Assembly: GCA_902489925.1 (NCBI GenBank)
Contig: CABUBX010000040.1
Location: 1 to 14,523, forward strand
Length of the DNA: 14,523 bases
Direction of reading: 5' to 3'
From: an uncultured Lachnospiraceae bacterium
GTDB lineage: Bacteria; Bacillota; Clostridia; Lachnospirales; Lachnospiraceae
Made by a program: the position numbers and the translations under genes. Position 1 is the stretch's first letter. Each line of letters starts with the position of its first letter. This document shows positions 1 through 7,606 of this stretch, one piece after another. The notes below the pieces were generated by a model. It was given only the letters and a program-made list of their open reading frames with translations. It was not told the DNA's origin and searched no databases.

Positions 1-631
1 CAATACTTGTTTCGCTGATGTGTGCGCCAAAGCCTTTAAGCATCAGCTCGGAATGGTTACGGCTTAAAGCAGGTTCGACAACAGTTGTTGGGCTGTCGGC
101 ATAAAGTCCGGCCAAAAGAATTGAGGATTTGACCTGAGCCGAAGCAACCGGGGAATGATAAGTTATCCCGTGCAGCTGTGCGCCCGTGATGCGCAGAGGG
201 GCACACTGATGACCTGACAGACTTTCAATATTGGCCCCCATCATGGAAAGCGGGGTGATGATTCGCCCCATCGGTCTTTTTTGAATGGAGGCATCTCCTG
301 TCAAAACCGTTGTAAAAGGCTGAGCCGAAAGGATGCCTGAAATCAGACGGGTTGTTGTCCCACTGTTTTGGGCATCGAGTGTGGTATCCGGTTTTTTAAG
401 ACCGTGCAGCCCGCTGCCGTGGATAAGTACTTCATTGTTTTTATTTTCTACGGCAATGCCGAGCTTTTTAAAGCAGTCAATCGTTGCCAGACAATCGGCA
501 CCCTGTAAAAAGCCGGTAACTTTTGTTGTACCTTTGGCGATGGCGCCAAGCATAATGCTTCGGTGAGAAATGGATTTATCGCCGGGAACAGCTACGATGC
601 CTTTTAATGGTGCTGTTTTTGTTAATTTCAT
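1..631 (-). CDS. aroA: EPSP synthase (3-phosphoshikimate 1-carboxyvinyltransferase), C-terminus cut by window edge
   Basis: Transfers the enolpyruvyl group of phosphoenolpyruvate to shikimate-3-phosphate, the sixth step of the cytosolic shikimate pathway. About 210 codons are visible, roughly the N-terminal half of a protein usually near 430 residues. I see GDKSISHR at residues 17-24 (substrate-binding lysine and arginine), NSGTTTR at 89-95, a KRPMGR segment in the next domain, and the family signature SAQVKSSILLAG. The chosen ATG (629-631) has GAGAGGAG at 641-648 on the same strand, nine bases upstream. It lies 39 bases after the tyrA stop, with no terminator between, so it is probably co-transcribed with tyrA from the promoter at 1836-1864. 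No frameshift or missing active-site residue is seen in this half. Identity is very secure; the C-terminal half lies outside the window. Confidence 0.97.
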   Translation of the reverse strand, partial: MKLTKTAPLKGIVAVPGDKSISHRSIMLGAIAKGTTKVTGFLQGADCLATIDCFKKLGIAVENKNNEVLIHGSGLHGLKKPDTTLDAQNSGTTTRLISGILSAQPFTTVLTGDASIQKRPMGRIITPLSMMGANIESLSGHQCAPLRITGAQLHGITYHSPVASAQVKSSILLAGLYADSPTTVVEPALSRNHSELMLKGFGAHISETSI

Positions 632-670
632 ACGGTAAAACTCCTCTCGGATATGGCGGTTTGTCAATAA

Positions 671-1774
671 CTAGCTGCGTTCATGAACAATATAATGGAA
701 ACGCCGCAAAAGCCGGGTAGCATGATGGGTGGCGCTGCTTTCATAAAACTCAATGCGAAGCACACCGTCCTGAAACTCTCTGTTATGAACAATGCCTATA
801 TTTTTAATATTAATATTATTGGTCGCAAGAATTGTAGCGATTGTAGCGATGGCGCCGGATTCATCGACAAGGTCGATATAGATTTCTTCAGCGGAAGATA
901 GGGCGCTTTTTGCACCGGAGGTTGGGATATCATTTCTATAGTCCTTTGCTTTTTCAAAATTTTCAAGAAGAAAAAGACTGTTTTGTTCGGCGATAGCATC
1001 GGAAATTTCGGTAAGCTTCCTTATATATAGTGAAAGAATATCTTGAATCGGTCCGGTGTTTTCGGCACAGATTTGCTGCCACATCACAGGCGAGGATGAT
1101 GCAATGCGGGTCAAGTCCTTAAAACCGCCTGCGGCAAGGCACCGCATCATGCCCTCATCATTATCGGAGGTGCGCACAAGATTGACGAGTGTGTAAGCGA
1201 TAATGTGTGGAAGATGACTGATTGCGGCCGTAATACGGTCGTGCTCTGCAAAGTCCAGTTTTATAGGAATTGCGGCGATAGACTGAATTAAAGTCTTAAG
1301 ACGGTCATATTTTTCAGGATGAATCTTTGGTGTCGGTGTCAGAATATAATAAGCGTTTTCAACGAGACGGTCATTGGCACTTTCATAGCCTGTCTTTTCA
1401 GAACCGGCCATCGGATGTCCGCCGATAAAAAAACTGTTAAGGCCAAGTGCATCGGCAGCTTGGTGAATGGTTGCTTTAACGCTTCCGACATCTGTAATAA
1501 TACAGTCTTCACAAATCATATCTTTTAATAGATGTAAATATTCAATATTTAAACTGACAGGCGCACAAAGGAAAATAATATCACATTCTCTAAAAGCAGG
1601 TGACAGGCTGTCATGGGTTTCGTTTAGAGTGCCGTCAGACAGTGCTGCAATCAGGCTGCTTCGCGCTTTGTCACAGGCAATAATTCTGTAATCGGGATGT
1701 ACACGCCGGATGGCTTTGGCAATAGAACCGCCAATGAGTCCCAGACCGACAAACCCTATGGTTAATGGTTTCAC
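671..1774 (-). CDS. tyrA: Prephenate dehydrogenase with C-terminal ACT domain
   Basis: Oxidatively decarboxylates prephenate to 4-hydroxyphenylpyruvate with NAD(P)+, the committed step to tyrosine, in the cytosol. The 367 residues show a Rossmann nucleotide-binding loop GLGLIGGS at 10-17, TDVGSVK at 94-100, the GGHPMAGSE signature at 118-126 with the conserved histidine, SHLPH at 186-190, and GGFKDLTRIASS at 216-227. Residues about 296-366 form an ACT domain (beginning IYIDLVDESGAIATI), which in this family usually mediates feedback inhibition by an aromatic amino acid. The start is GTG (minus strand, 1772-1774), supported by AAGGAGG seven bases upstream and by the conserved N-terminus beginning immediately after it. 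It is the first gene of a tyrA-aroA unit. Length and domain order are normal for Gram-positive TyrA. Confidence 0.96.
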   Translation of the reverse strand: MKPLTIGFVGLGLIGGSIAKAIRRVHPDYRIIACDKARSSLIAALSDGTLNETHDSLSPAFRECDIIFLCAPVSLNIEYLHLLKDMICEDCIITDVGSVKATIHQAADALGLNSFFIGGHPMAGSEKTGYESANDRLVENAYYILTPTPKIHPEKYDRLKTLIQSIAAIPIKLDFAEHDRITAAISHLPHIIAYTLVNLVRTSDNDEGMMRCLAAGGFKDLTRIASSSPVMWQQICAENTGPIQDILSLYIRKLTEISDAIAEQNSLFLLENFEKAKDYRNDIPTSGAKSALSSAEEIYIDLVDESGAIATIATILATNNINIKNIGIVHNREFQDGVLRIEFYESSATHHATRLLRRFHYIVHERS

Positions 1775-1835
1775 AAAAGGGCCTCCTTAAATCAAAATAT
1801 GAGAGCGGCAAATTAAAGCGGCTCTGTGTAAAAGT

Positions 1836-1864
1836 ATCTTAGCATTAGCATTTAAAAAAATCAA
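1836..1864 (-). promoter_or_regulatory. Sigma-A type promoter for tyrA-aroA
   Basis: On the minus strand, -35 TTGATT (1859-1864) and -10 TAAGAT (1836-1841) are separated by exactly 17 bases. The -10 is preceded by TGC, an extended -10 element. The predicted start near 1829 gives a leader of about 55 bases before the GTG of tyrA. No T-box or attenuator hairpin is visible in that leader. Confidence 0.7.
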
Positions 1865-1893
1865 GCAAAAGTTGTTTAATTGTCATATAACTA

Positions 1894-1922
1894 TTGAAAA
1901 ATATCAGAAAATTTAGTAAAAT
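1894..1922 (+). promoter_or_regulatory. Sigma-A type promoter for the EF-G-like gene
   Basis: -35 TTGAAA (1894-1899) and -10 TAAAAT (1917-1922) are spaced by 17 bases, each one mismatch from consensus, in an AT-rich divergent intergenic region. The predicted start near 1929 leaves a leader of about 70 bases before the ATG at 1999. It does not overlap the divergent tyrA promoter at 1836-1864. Confidence 0.75.
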
Positions 1923-1998
1923 ATAAACATGGTTTTGCTTTAGCAAGAAAGTACGGTTAAAGGAATAAACTAATCTAATAGTATTGGAGGATTTTGAC

Positions 1999-4083
1999 AT
2001 GAAGGTCTACAAAACACAGGACATCCGCAACGTTGCCGTTTTAGGACACGGAGGCAGCGGTAAGACAACATTAGTGGAGGCTATGGCATACGCAACAGGT
2101 ATTACAACAAGACAGGGAAAGGTCGAAGACGGAAACACAATCAGTGATTATGATAAAGAGGAAATAAAGAGACATTTTTCAATCAGTACAGCTGTTGTTC
2201 CTATTGAGTGGGAATTTTGGAAGATTAACCTTTTAGATACTCCGGGATATTTTGATTTTGTCGGTGAGACCGAGGAAGCACTTTCCGTTGCCGATGCGGC
2301 GATTATCGTTGTTTCTGCAAAGGCAGGCGTTGAAGCAGGTACAGAAAAAGCGTGGGCGCTCTGTGAAAAGTATAATGTACCGAGAGCCATTTTTGTCACA
2401 AACATGGAAGATGAGCATGCGGACTATATGAAGGTTGTTGAAGATTTGCGTGCTTTATATGGAAAGAAAATTGCACCATTCCACCTTCCGATTAAGGAAG
2501 ATGGCAAGTTTGTCGGCGCTGTCAATCTTGTAAAGATGGAAGGACGTCGTTTTGTTGCCAGCGGCAAGTGGGAATCGATGGATATTCCGGCTGATATCAA
2601 TGATGATTTAGAGCCATGCCGTGAAGCGCTTCTTGAAGCGGTTGCAGAGACAAGCGAGGAACTGATGGATAAGTATTTCGGCGGCGAGGAATTTACAGAG
2701 GATGAGATGATTGATGCCCTCAGAGTGAATATCAACGACGGAAGTACAGTGCCTGTACAGTGTGGTTCAGGTCTTTTAGGCTATGGTGTGATGAACCTCA
2801 TTCAGACCTGTGTCGAATTTCTTCCTTCACCGATTCGTGAACATATTAAAGTTTTTGGCCGCGACCCTCGCACAGATAAAGAATATAACGTTGATTATGA
2901 CTCAAGACGTCCATTCTCAGCCTATGTATTTAAGACGATTGTTGACCCATTTATCGGAAGATATTCATTGATTAAAGTAACCTCCGGTGAGTTAAAATCA
3001 GATTCAGTGATTTATAACTATGATAAGGATACAGAGGAAAAGCTTTCAAGACTTTATGTGATGCGCGGTAAAGATACGATTGAAGTGCCTGAGTTAAAGG
3101 CCGGTGATATTGGCGCCATTGCAAAGCTTGTCAATACAGCGACCGGTGATACATTATCATTAAAGGCAGACCCGCTTGTGATTGATAAGGCAGAAATCAG
3201 CGCACCTTATACATATAAACGGTATGTTGCAAAGAACAAGGGCGATGAGGATAAGGTTTCACAGGCACTTTCAAAGATGATGGAGGAAGATTTAACACTG
3301 AGAGCTTATAACGACAAGGAAAATCGCCAGTCACTGCTCTACGGTATCGGGGACCAGCATCTGGATGTTGTTGTCAGCAAGCTTCAGGCAAAATACAAAG
3401 TAGAAATTGAGCTTTCAAAACCGAGGATTCCGTACAGAGAGACAATTCGCTCTAAAGTTTCTGTCCGTGAAAAATACAAAAAACAGTCCGGCGGACATGG
3501 ACAGTACGGTGATGTTGCGATGGAATTTGAGCCATCCGGTGATTTAGAGACACCATATGTGTTTGCTGAAAGAGTTGTCGGAGGTGCTGTTCCGAAGAAC
3601 TACTTCCCGGCTGTTGAAAAAGGTATTGCAGATTCTGTAGATAAAGGACCTATGGCCGGCTATCCGGTTGTTGGTGTTAAAGCAACATTGTTTGACGGTT
3701 CATATCATCCGGTGGATTCCTCCGAGATGGCATTTAAGACAGCGGCAAGACAGGCATTTAAGGCAGCTTTCATGAAAGCGAACCCTGTACTTCTTGAGCC
3801 GATTGCATCTTTAAGTGTTTATGTACCTGATAGCTTTACAGGCGATGTTATGGGGGATTTGAATAAAAAGAGAGGCCGTGTGCTTGGCATGAATCCTACA
3901 GATGACGGCAAGACGGAGATTGTTGCGGACATTCCGATGGCAGAGCTTTACGGCTATGGCACAAACCTTCGTTCAATGACAGGAGGCCGCGGTGATTATG
4001 CTTATTCTTTCGCAAGATATGAGCAGGCACCTTCAGATGTACAGTCGAGAGTGATAGAGGAGAATACTAAGGAAGAAGTATGA
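1999..4083 (+). CDS. EF-G-2-type translational GTPase (elongation factor G paralogue)
   Basis: A 694-residue, full-length relative of elongation factor G. I chose the ATG at 1999 because GGAGG (1986-1990) sits eight bases upstream; an in-frame TTG at 1984 overlaps that site. The P-loop is GHGGSGKT (16-23) rather than the AHIDAGKT of main EF-G, and G3 is DTPGYFDF (80-87). SGGHGQYGDV and the C-terminal GYGTNLRSMTGGRGDYAYSF also fit the EF-G-2 subfamily known from Thermus and many Firmicutes. Two positions differ from EF-G: the NKMD base-specificity motif reads TNME at 134-137, and the switch I segment EERGIT reads EIKRHFS near 55-61. It does not lie in a ribosomal-protein (str) operon, which also argues against it being the main FusA. 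The role of EF-G-2 paralogues is not settled. It has its own promoter and terminator. Confidence 0.9.
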   Translation: MKVYKTQDIRNVAVLGHGGSGKTTLVEAMAYATGITTRQGKVEDGNTISDYDKEEIKRHFSISTAVVPIEWEFWKINLLDTPGYFDFVGETEEALSVADAAIIVVSAKAGVEAGTEKAWALCEKYNVPRAIFVTNMEDEHADYMKVVEDLRALYGKKIAPFHLPIKEDGKFVGAVNLVKMEGRRFVASGKWESMDIPADINDDLEPCREALLEAVAETSEELMDKYFGGEEFTEDEMIDALRVNINDGSTVPVQCGSGLLGYGVMNLIQTCVEFLPSPIREHIKVFGRDPRTDKEYNVDYDSRRPFSAYVFKTIVDPFIGRYSLIKVTSGELKSDSVIYNYDKDTEEKLSRLYVMRGKDTIEVPELKAGDIGAIAKLVNTATGDTLSLKADPLVIDKAEISAPYTYKRYVAKNKGDEDKVSQALSKMMEEDLTLRAYNDKENRQSLLYGIGDQHLDVVVSKLQAKYKVEIELSKPRIPYRETIRSKVSVREKYKKQSGGHGQYGDVAMEFEPSGDLETPYVFAERVVGGAVPKNYFPAVEKGIADSVDKGPMAGYPVVGVKATLFDGSYHPVDSSEMAFKTAARQAFKAAFMKANPVLLEPIASLSVYVPDSFTGDVMGDLNKKRGRVLGMNPTDDGKTEIVADIPMAELYGYGTNLRSMTGGRGDYAYSFARYEQAPSDVQSRVIEENTKEEV

Positions 4084-4100
4084 TAGCTTAATGAATGATG

Positions 4101-4132
4101 ATGGGGTACAGCGATGGCTGTATCCCATTTTT
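4101..4132 (+). terminator. Rho-independent terminator after the EF-G-like gene
   Basis: A 12-base-pair stem (arms 4101-4112 and 4117-4128, one G-U pair, loop GATG) is followed by a run of five T (4128-4132). It begins 17 bases after the stop codon. The ribosome site of the next gene starts only three bases after the T run, so this hairpin also sits directly in front of the zinc-ribbon gene cluster. Confidence 0.8.
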
Positions 4133-4149
4133 AAAAGGGAGGATGAAGA

Positions 4150-5328
4150 ATGTTTTGTAAATATTGCGGTAAAAAGTTGGATGAAGGTGAGCTTTGCCAG
4201 TGTCCTAAGGCAAGACAGCTGCGCCAAAGCCAGCACATACCACAAAATCAAATGGAGGCGCCGCAGCTAAAGCCAATCAATCGGCAGGAACAATGGCAGG
4301 ACAATTATCAGAGCCGGCCGCCGCAAGTACAGCCGCCGGCGCCGGGGCATGGCAGTGATGGTTACAGCAACGGAAACAACGGCAATAAAAAGAGCCATAA
4401 AGGTTTGATTATCGGGCTGATTATTGCAGGTGTGGTGCTTGTTGCGGCAGCTGCCGCGGCAGTTGTGATTTTGCTTCACGGCAGAGATAAAAAAACAACG
4501 CCGCCGGAGGATGCCAAGGTACAGTCTGAGAGTGTAGATTCAGAGGTATCCGGGGAATCAGAATTCGAAAGTAAGCCTGAGAGTGAGTCTGAAGCGCAAA
4601 AGGACAGCGCCATTGCAAAATTAAAGAAGGATTATGAAGATGGAAAAGCAGATTATGTTCAGGTGAAAAAAAGCCTGAATGCTTTGGATGCGGATAGTAT
4701 TTCAGCTTCGGATGCAGATTTAGTGATAGTGCTTCAGGATAAAATTGAAGCTGATTTGAAAGGAAAGATTGATGCTCTTGTGAAAGAAAGCAAGTATACA
4801 GGAGCTTTCAGCACGATGACAGCGATTCTTGAAAAGCTGCCGGAGGATAAGCTGACAACCGATTTGAAGGATAAATATGAGATTGATTATATCCTCTATT
4901 TAGAATCCGAGAGCAGGCGGCTTGTCAAGGAGGATAAAAAAGAAGCGGCGATACAGCTTTTGACAGAGGCGAAGGCTTATGTTTCTGATAAAGCGCTTGT
5001 TGATGACTTGATTGCAAATGCACAAAAAGATGACGAGTATATTATTGCGGACAGTAACAGCCGTTATCTCACAAATGATGATGTGAAAAATCTGTCCCTT
5101 CGGGAAATCAACTATGCGAAAAATGAAATTTATGCCCGTCACGGACGCCGTTTTGCTTCAAAAGAGCTTCAGGATTATTTCAACAGTAAGTCATGGTATA
5201 ACGGCACAATAGAGCCGAATAATTTCAGTGCTTCGGTATTTAATAAATATGAGAAAGCAAATGCAGACTTTTTAAGTGATGTGGAATTTTCCATTGACAG
5301 CGCCGGCTATAAGCTGGATGCAAAGTAG
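4150..5328 (+). CDS. Zinc-ribbon, single-pass membrane protein with extracytoplasmic YARHG domain
   Basis: 392 residues. The N-terminus is a short zinc-ribbon-like Cys cluster (C3, C6, C16, C18), with an unusual CxC second knuckle instead of CxxC. Residues 20-80 are a Gln/Pro/Asn-rich linker. One membrane helix spans about 85-109 and is preceded by lysines, so the ribbon should be cytosolic and the C-terminus outside. Residues 115-152 are a Ser/Glu-rich spacer, 153-295 a helical charged region, and 300-376 a YARHG domain with the signature YARHG at 328-332. YARHG domains are extracellular domains of Gram-positive proteins, suspected but not shown to bind cell wall. The start has AAGGGAGG seven bases upstream. 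The layout recalls TcaA/YvbJ-like zinc-ribbon membrane proteins. First gene of a probable four-gene cluster; function unknown. Confidence 0.85.
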   Translation: MFCKYCGKKLDEGELCQCPKARQLRQSQHIPQNQMEAPQLKPINRQEQWQDNYQSRPPQVQPPAPGHGSDGYSNGNNGNKKSHKGLIIGLIIAGVVLVAAAAAAVVILLHGRDKKTTPPEDAKVQSESVDSEVSGESEFESKPESESEAQKDSAIAKLKKDYEDGKADYVQVKKSLNALDADSISASDADLVIVLQDKIEADLKGKIDALVKESKYTGAFSTMTAILEKLPEDKLTTDLKDKYEIDYILYLESESRRLVKEDKKEAAIQLLTEAKAYVSDKALVDDLIANAQKDDEYIIADSNSRYLTNDDVKNLSLREINYAKNEIYARHGRRFASKELQDYFNSKSWYNGTIEPNNFSASVFNKYEKANADFLSDVEFSIDSAGYKLDAK

Positions 5329-5351
5329 CATAAAGAGAGGAGGGAGTAAGT

Positions 5352-7592
5352 ATGAGATGTTCAAATTGTGGCGCCGAGCTGCCGGATAATGCAAAGTTTT
5401 GTTTCTCCTGCGGCGCAAAACAGGAGGCACCGCCGCCGATGCCGGTTGACGATATGGATGAGTGGGCAGTGCCGGATAGTCTGACCGATGATGTGCCGTC
5501 AGAAGAAAGTGAGGAGACACAAGAGCGATGCTTTTGTCCTTACTGCGGTTCAATTAATGATTCGGATGCGGCATTTTGCTGCTGCTGCGGCAGGGCTATG
5601 AGCGGTGAAGAAAACGAGTCATACAGCAATGCGTCAGACCAATCCTACAGTTATGGAAACGAGCCGTCATACAACTATGAAAATGAGCAATCCTACAGCT
5701 ATGAAAGCGACGGGGCTTACAGCTATGAAAATGCTTCGCCGTACAGTCATGAGCCGACAGGTGAGGATAACCTTGCCAATCAGTCCTATGCCTCGGGTGA
5801 CGACGGCAAAAAGAAGAAAAAACGGGGGCTTGGAAAGTTTATCGGTATCGGGATTGGTGCAGTTGCCCTTGTGGCGGTTATTATTGTTGTTGCTGTGAAG
5901 CTGATGGGCGGTTCTTCGTCGGATACAAAAAACTATCTGAATTATATGAAGGACGGCAAGCTGGCATTTTTGGATATCGGTTCGAGAAAGAAAGAGCCGA
6001 TACCTTACAAGGGCGCATCAACAGACGCTTTTGATACAGAGACGGTGAAGTACTCCGAAGACGGCAAATATATGTATTTTTTGGCAGACAGTGGCGGTGA
6101 CGGCTTCGCGCTTTATGCCGTAAAGACAGGCAAAGGCATGGGTGATGCCATAAAAATTGACAGTAATATTTACCGGTATTGGGTAATGAAAAGCGGTAAG
6201 GATGTTGCCTACATTAAAGACGAAGTCCTCTATAAAAACAACCTCGACGGCGAAAAAGAAAAGATTGCTTCGGATGTCAATACGCTTCTTTGGGATGTCA
6301 ATGAGAAAAGTCTTGTCTGGTGTGAATACAGGGATGACACATATTATTGGTATTACAGACCGATGGATTTATCTGCGGATGAGATAAAGCTTTTTGAAGA
6401 TGGCCATGTTTTCTATTTTACGGATGACTTACAAAAACTCTATGCCCTGATTGAGGACGGCATTTATATTATCAACAACATGGGTGAAAAAGAGAAGGTT
6501 GCCTCGGACGTCGTGCCGATTAATGTGTCTGATGATGGTACGCTTTATTATACCCAAAAAGAGGAAGCGGCAATTTTGGCCTCGGATTTAGTCAACGACG
6601 ATATGGCAGCAACCGATGCGGCGATGAAAGAGCCTGTCGAAGAAGATTTTGTCAAAACCGAACTTAAAAACGGGTCTGACGGTCTTGAAAAGGTTGAAGA
6701 AACAGACTGGGATGCCTATTATGAAGCGTGGGATGCCTATTATGAAAAGCAGGACCGCGATGAAATCAGAGAGGAATTAAGTACATACACTTTTGACAGC
6801 GGTGCAGCCGCACTTTATGCTTACAAGGACGGGCAGGAAACATTGATTGATGAAAATGCAGTGGCTTATACGTCTGCAGTCAGCGGCAATGCGATTGCTT
6901 ATGAGCGCATAGATGTGGGAATGATGCCGAAAATTAATATTTCCGAAATCTACTATGCCGGAGAGGTCGAGGATATTTATAATGAGAAGATTGAAGATGT
7001 GACAGAGACCTGGATTGCCGGTGACGGTATAAAAGCATACAGCCTCGGTGAGAGGGCAAACTGTTTTTCAATCCGTGTGGATAAGGAGAATAATAAGGGT
7101 TATATTTTGACGCAGGGCGAAAGTCCGAGACTGTTATCTTTTGATTTATCTTCGGAAGGCAGTGTGACAGAACTTGCGGAAAATGTGTATACCATCGAAG
7201 CAGTCAAGTCAGGCAATGTTTACTATATAAGCGATGCGATTGATGCAGAGGGTGACCTTTATTACAACGATAAGCTGATTGATTCGGATGTGGCTTTCGG
7301 TTCGGTTGAGGTTTTAGAAAATTCAGAGAAAGTTTGCTATGCAGCAGATATTAATGTGAGCAAAGGCCGATTTGCCTTGAAGATATTCGACGGCAAGGAA
7401 AGTAAAAAAGTTGCAGATGATGTCTCTATGTTTAAGTTTTTCGATGACAATACAGCCGCGCTGCTTATGGACTACAGCTCAAGCCGGTATACAGGAGACC
7501 TGATGCTTTATACAGGCAAGGCCGAGCTTGAAAAGCTGGATGACGGCGTGTCTTATATTATCGGCGGACGAGCCGCAAATTATTATTATTAG
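5352..7592 (+). CDS. Double zinc-ribbon membrane protein with Tyr-rich octapeptide repeats and probable beta-propeller ectodomain
   Basis: 746 residues. Zinc ribbon 1 uses C3, C6, C17, C20. Ribbon 2 uses C62, C65, C76, C79, with extra cysteines at 60, 77 and 78. Residues 90-137 are six octapeptides of the SYSYENEQ type. A lysine/arginine patch (153-158) precedes a membrane helix at about 162-185, indicating an inside N-terminus and an outside C-terminus. The large ectodomain (about 195-746) has repeated blocks such as DGKYMYFLADSGG and SDDGTLYYT, typical of beta-propeller strands (DUF5050/TolB-like); this assignment is by pattern only. An acidic Trp/Tyr-rich segment near 453-470 interrupts it. 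The gene starts 23 bases after the preceding stop with GAGGAGGGA upstream, so co-transcription is likely. No catalytic motif is recognised; a sensor or scaffold role is speculation. Confidence 0.82.
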   Translation: MRCSNCGAELPDNAKFCFSCGAKQEAPPPMPVDDMDEWAVPDSLTDDVPSEESEETQERCFCPYCGSINDSDAAFCCCCGRAMSGEENESYSNASDQSYSYGNEPSYNYENEQSYSYESDGAYSYENASPYSHEPTGEDNLANQSYASGDDGKKKKKRGLGKFIGIGIGAVALVAVIIVVAVKLMGGSSSDTKNYLNYMKDGKLAFLDIGSRKKEPIPYKGASTDAFDTETVKYSEDGKYMYFLADSGGDGFALYAVKTGKGMGDAIKIDSNIYRYWVMKSGKDVAYIKDEVLYKNNLDGEKEKIASDVNTLLWDVNEKSLVWCEYRDDTYYWYYRPMDLSADEIKLFEDGHVFYFTDDLQKLYALIEDGIYIINNMGEKEKVASDVVPINVSDDGTLYYTQKEEAAILASDLVNDDMAATDAAMKEPVEEDFVKTELKNGSDGLEKVEETDWDAYYEAWDAYYEKQDRDEIREELSTYTFDSGAAALYAYKDGQETLIDENAVAYTSAVSGNAIAYERIDVGMMPKINISEIYYAGEVEDIYNEKIEDVTETWIAGDGIKAYSLGERANCFSIRVDKENNKGYILTQGESPRLLSFDLSSEGSVTELAENVYTIEAVKSGNVYYISDAIDAEGDLYYNDKLIDSDVAFGSVEVLENSEKVCYAADINVSKGRFALKIFDGKESKKVADDVSMFKFFDDNTAALLMDYSSSRYTGDLMLYTGKAELEKLDDGVSYIIGGRAANYYY
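5619..5762 (+). repeat. Six tandem 24-base repeats encoding Tyr-rich octapeptides
   Basis: Six in-frame 24-base units encode octapeptides with Tyr at position 2 and usually at position 4 (for example SYSYGNEP, SYNYENEQ, SYSYESDG). Units 2-5 are most alike at the DNA level, sharing TACAGCTATGAAA-like cores; units 1 and 6 have diverged. The array lies on the predicted cytosolic side, between zinc ribbon 2 and the membrane helix. Confidence 0.85.
6708..6746 (+). repeat. Short exact direct repeat (18 bases, twice) inside the ectodomain gene
   Basis: TGGGATGCCTATTATGAA occurs at 6708-6725 and again at 6729-6746, encoding WDAYYE twice with a seven-residue period. It looks like a recent local duplication and keeps the frame. 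Confidence 0.85.
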
Positions 7593-7606
7593 GAAGGTGA
7601 AAGATT

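Noticed and set aside
1984..1998. In-frame TTG at 1984 as an upstream start for the EF-G-like gene
   Set aside because: It would place the start within the GGAGG that serves the ATG at 1999, has no ribosome site of its own, and the family N-terminus aligns from the ATG.
1999..4083. Calling this gene the main elongation factor G (fusA)
   Set aside because: The P-loop, switch and G4 motifs and the lack of a ribosomal-protein operon context fit the EF-G-2 paralogue group instead.
5605..5898. 97-codon plus-strand reading frame in another phase
   Set aside because: It is kept open by the 24-base repeat array of the real gene, giving a Thr/Met/Lys-rich pattern with the same period; it has no ribosome site.
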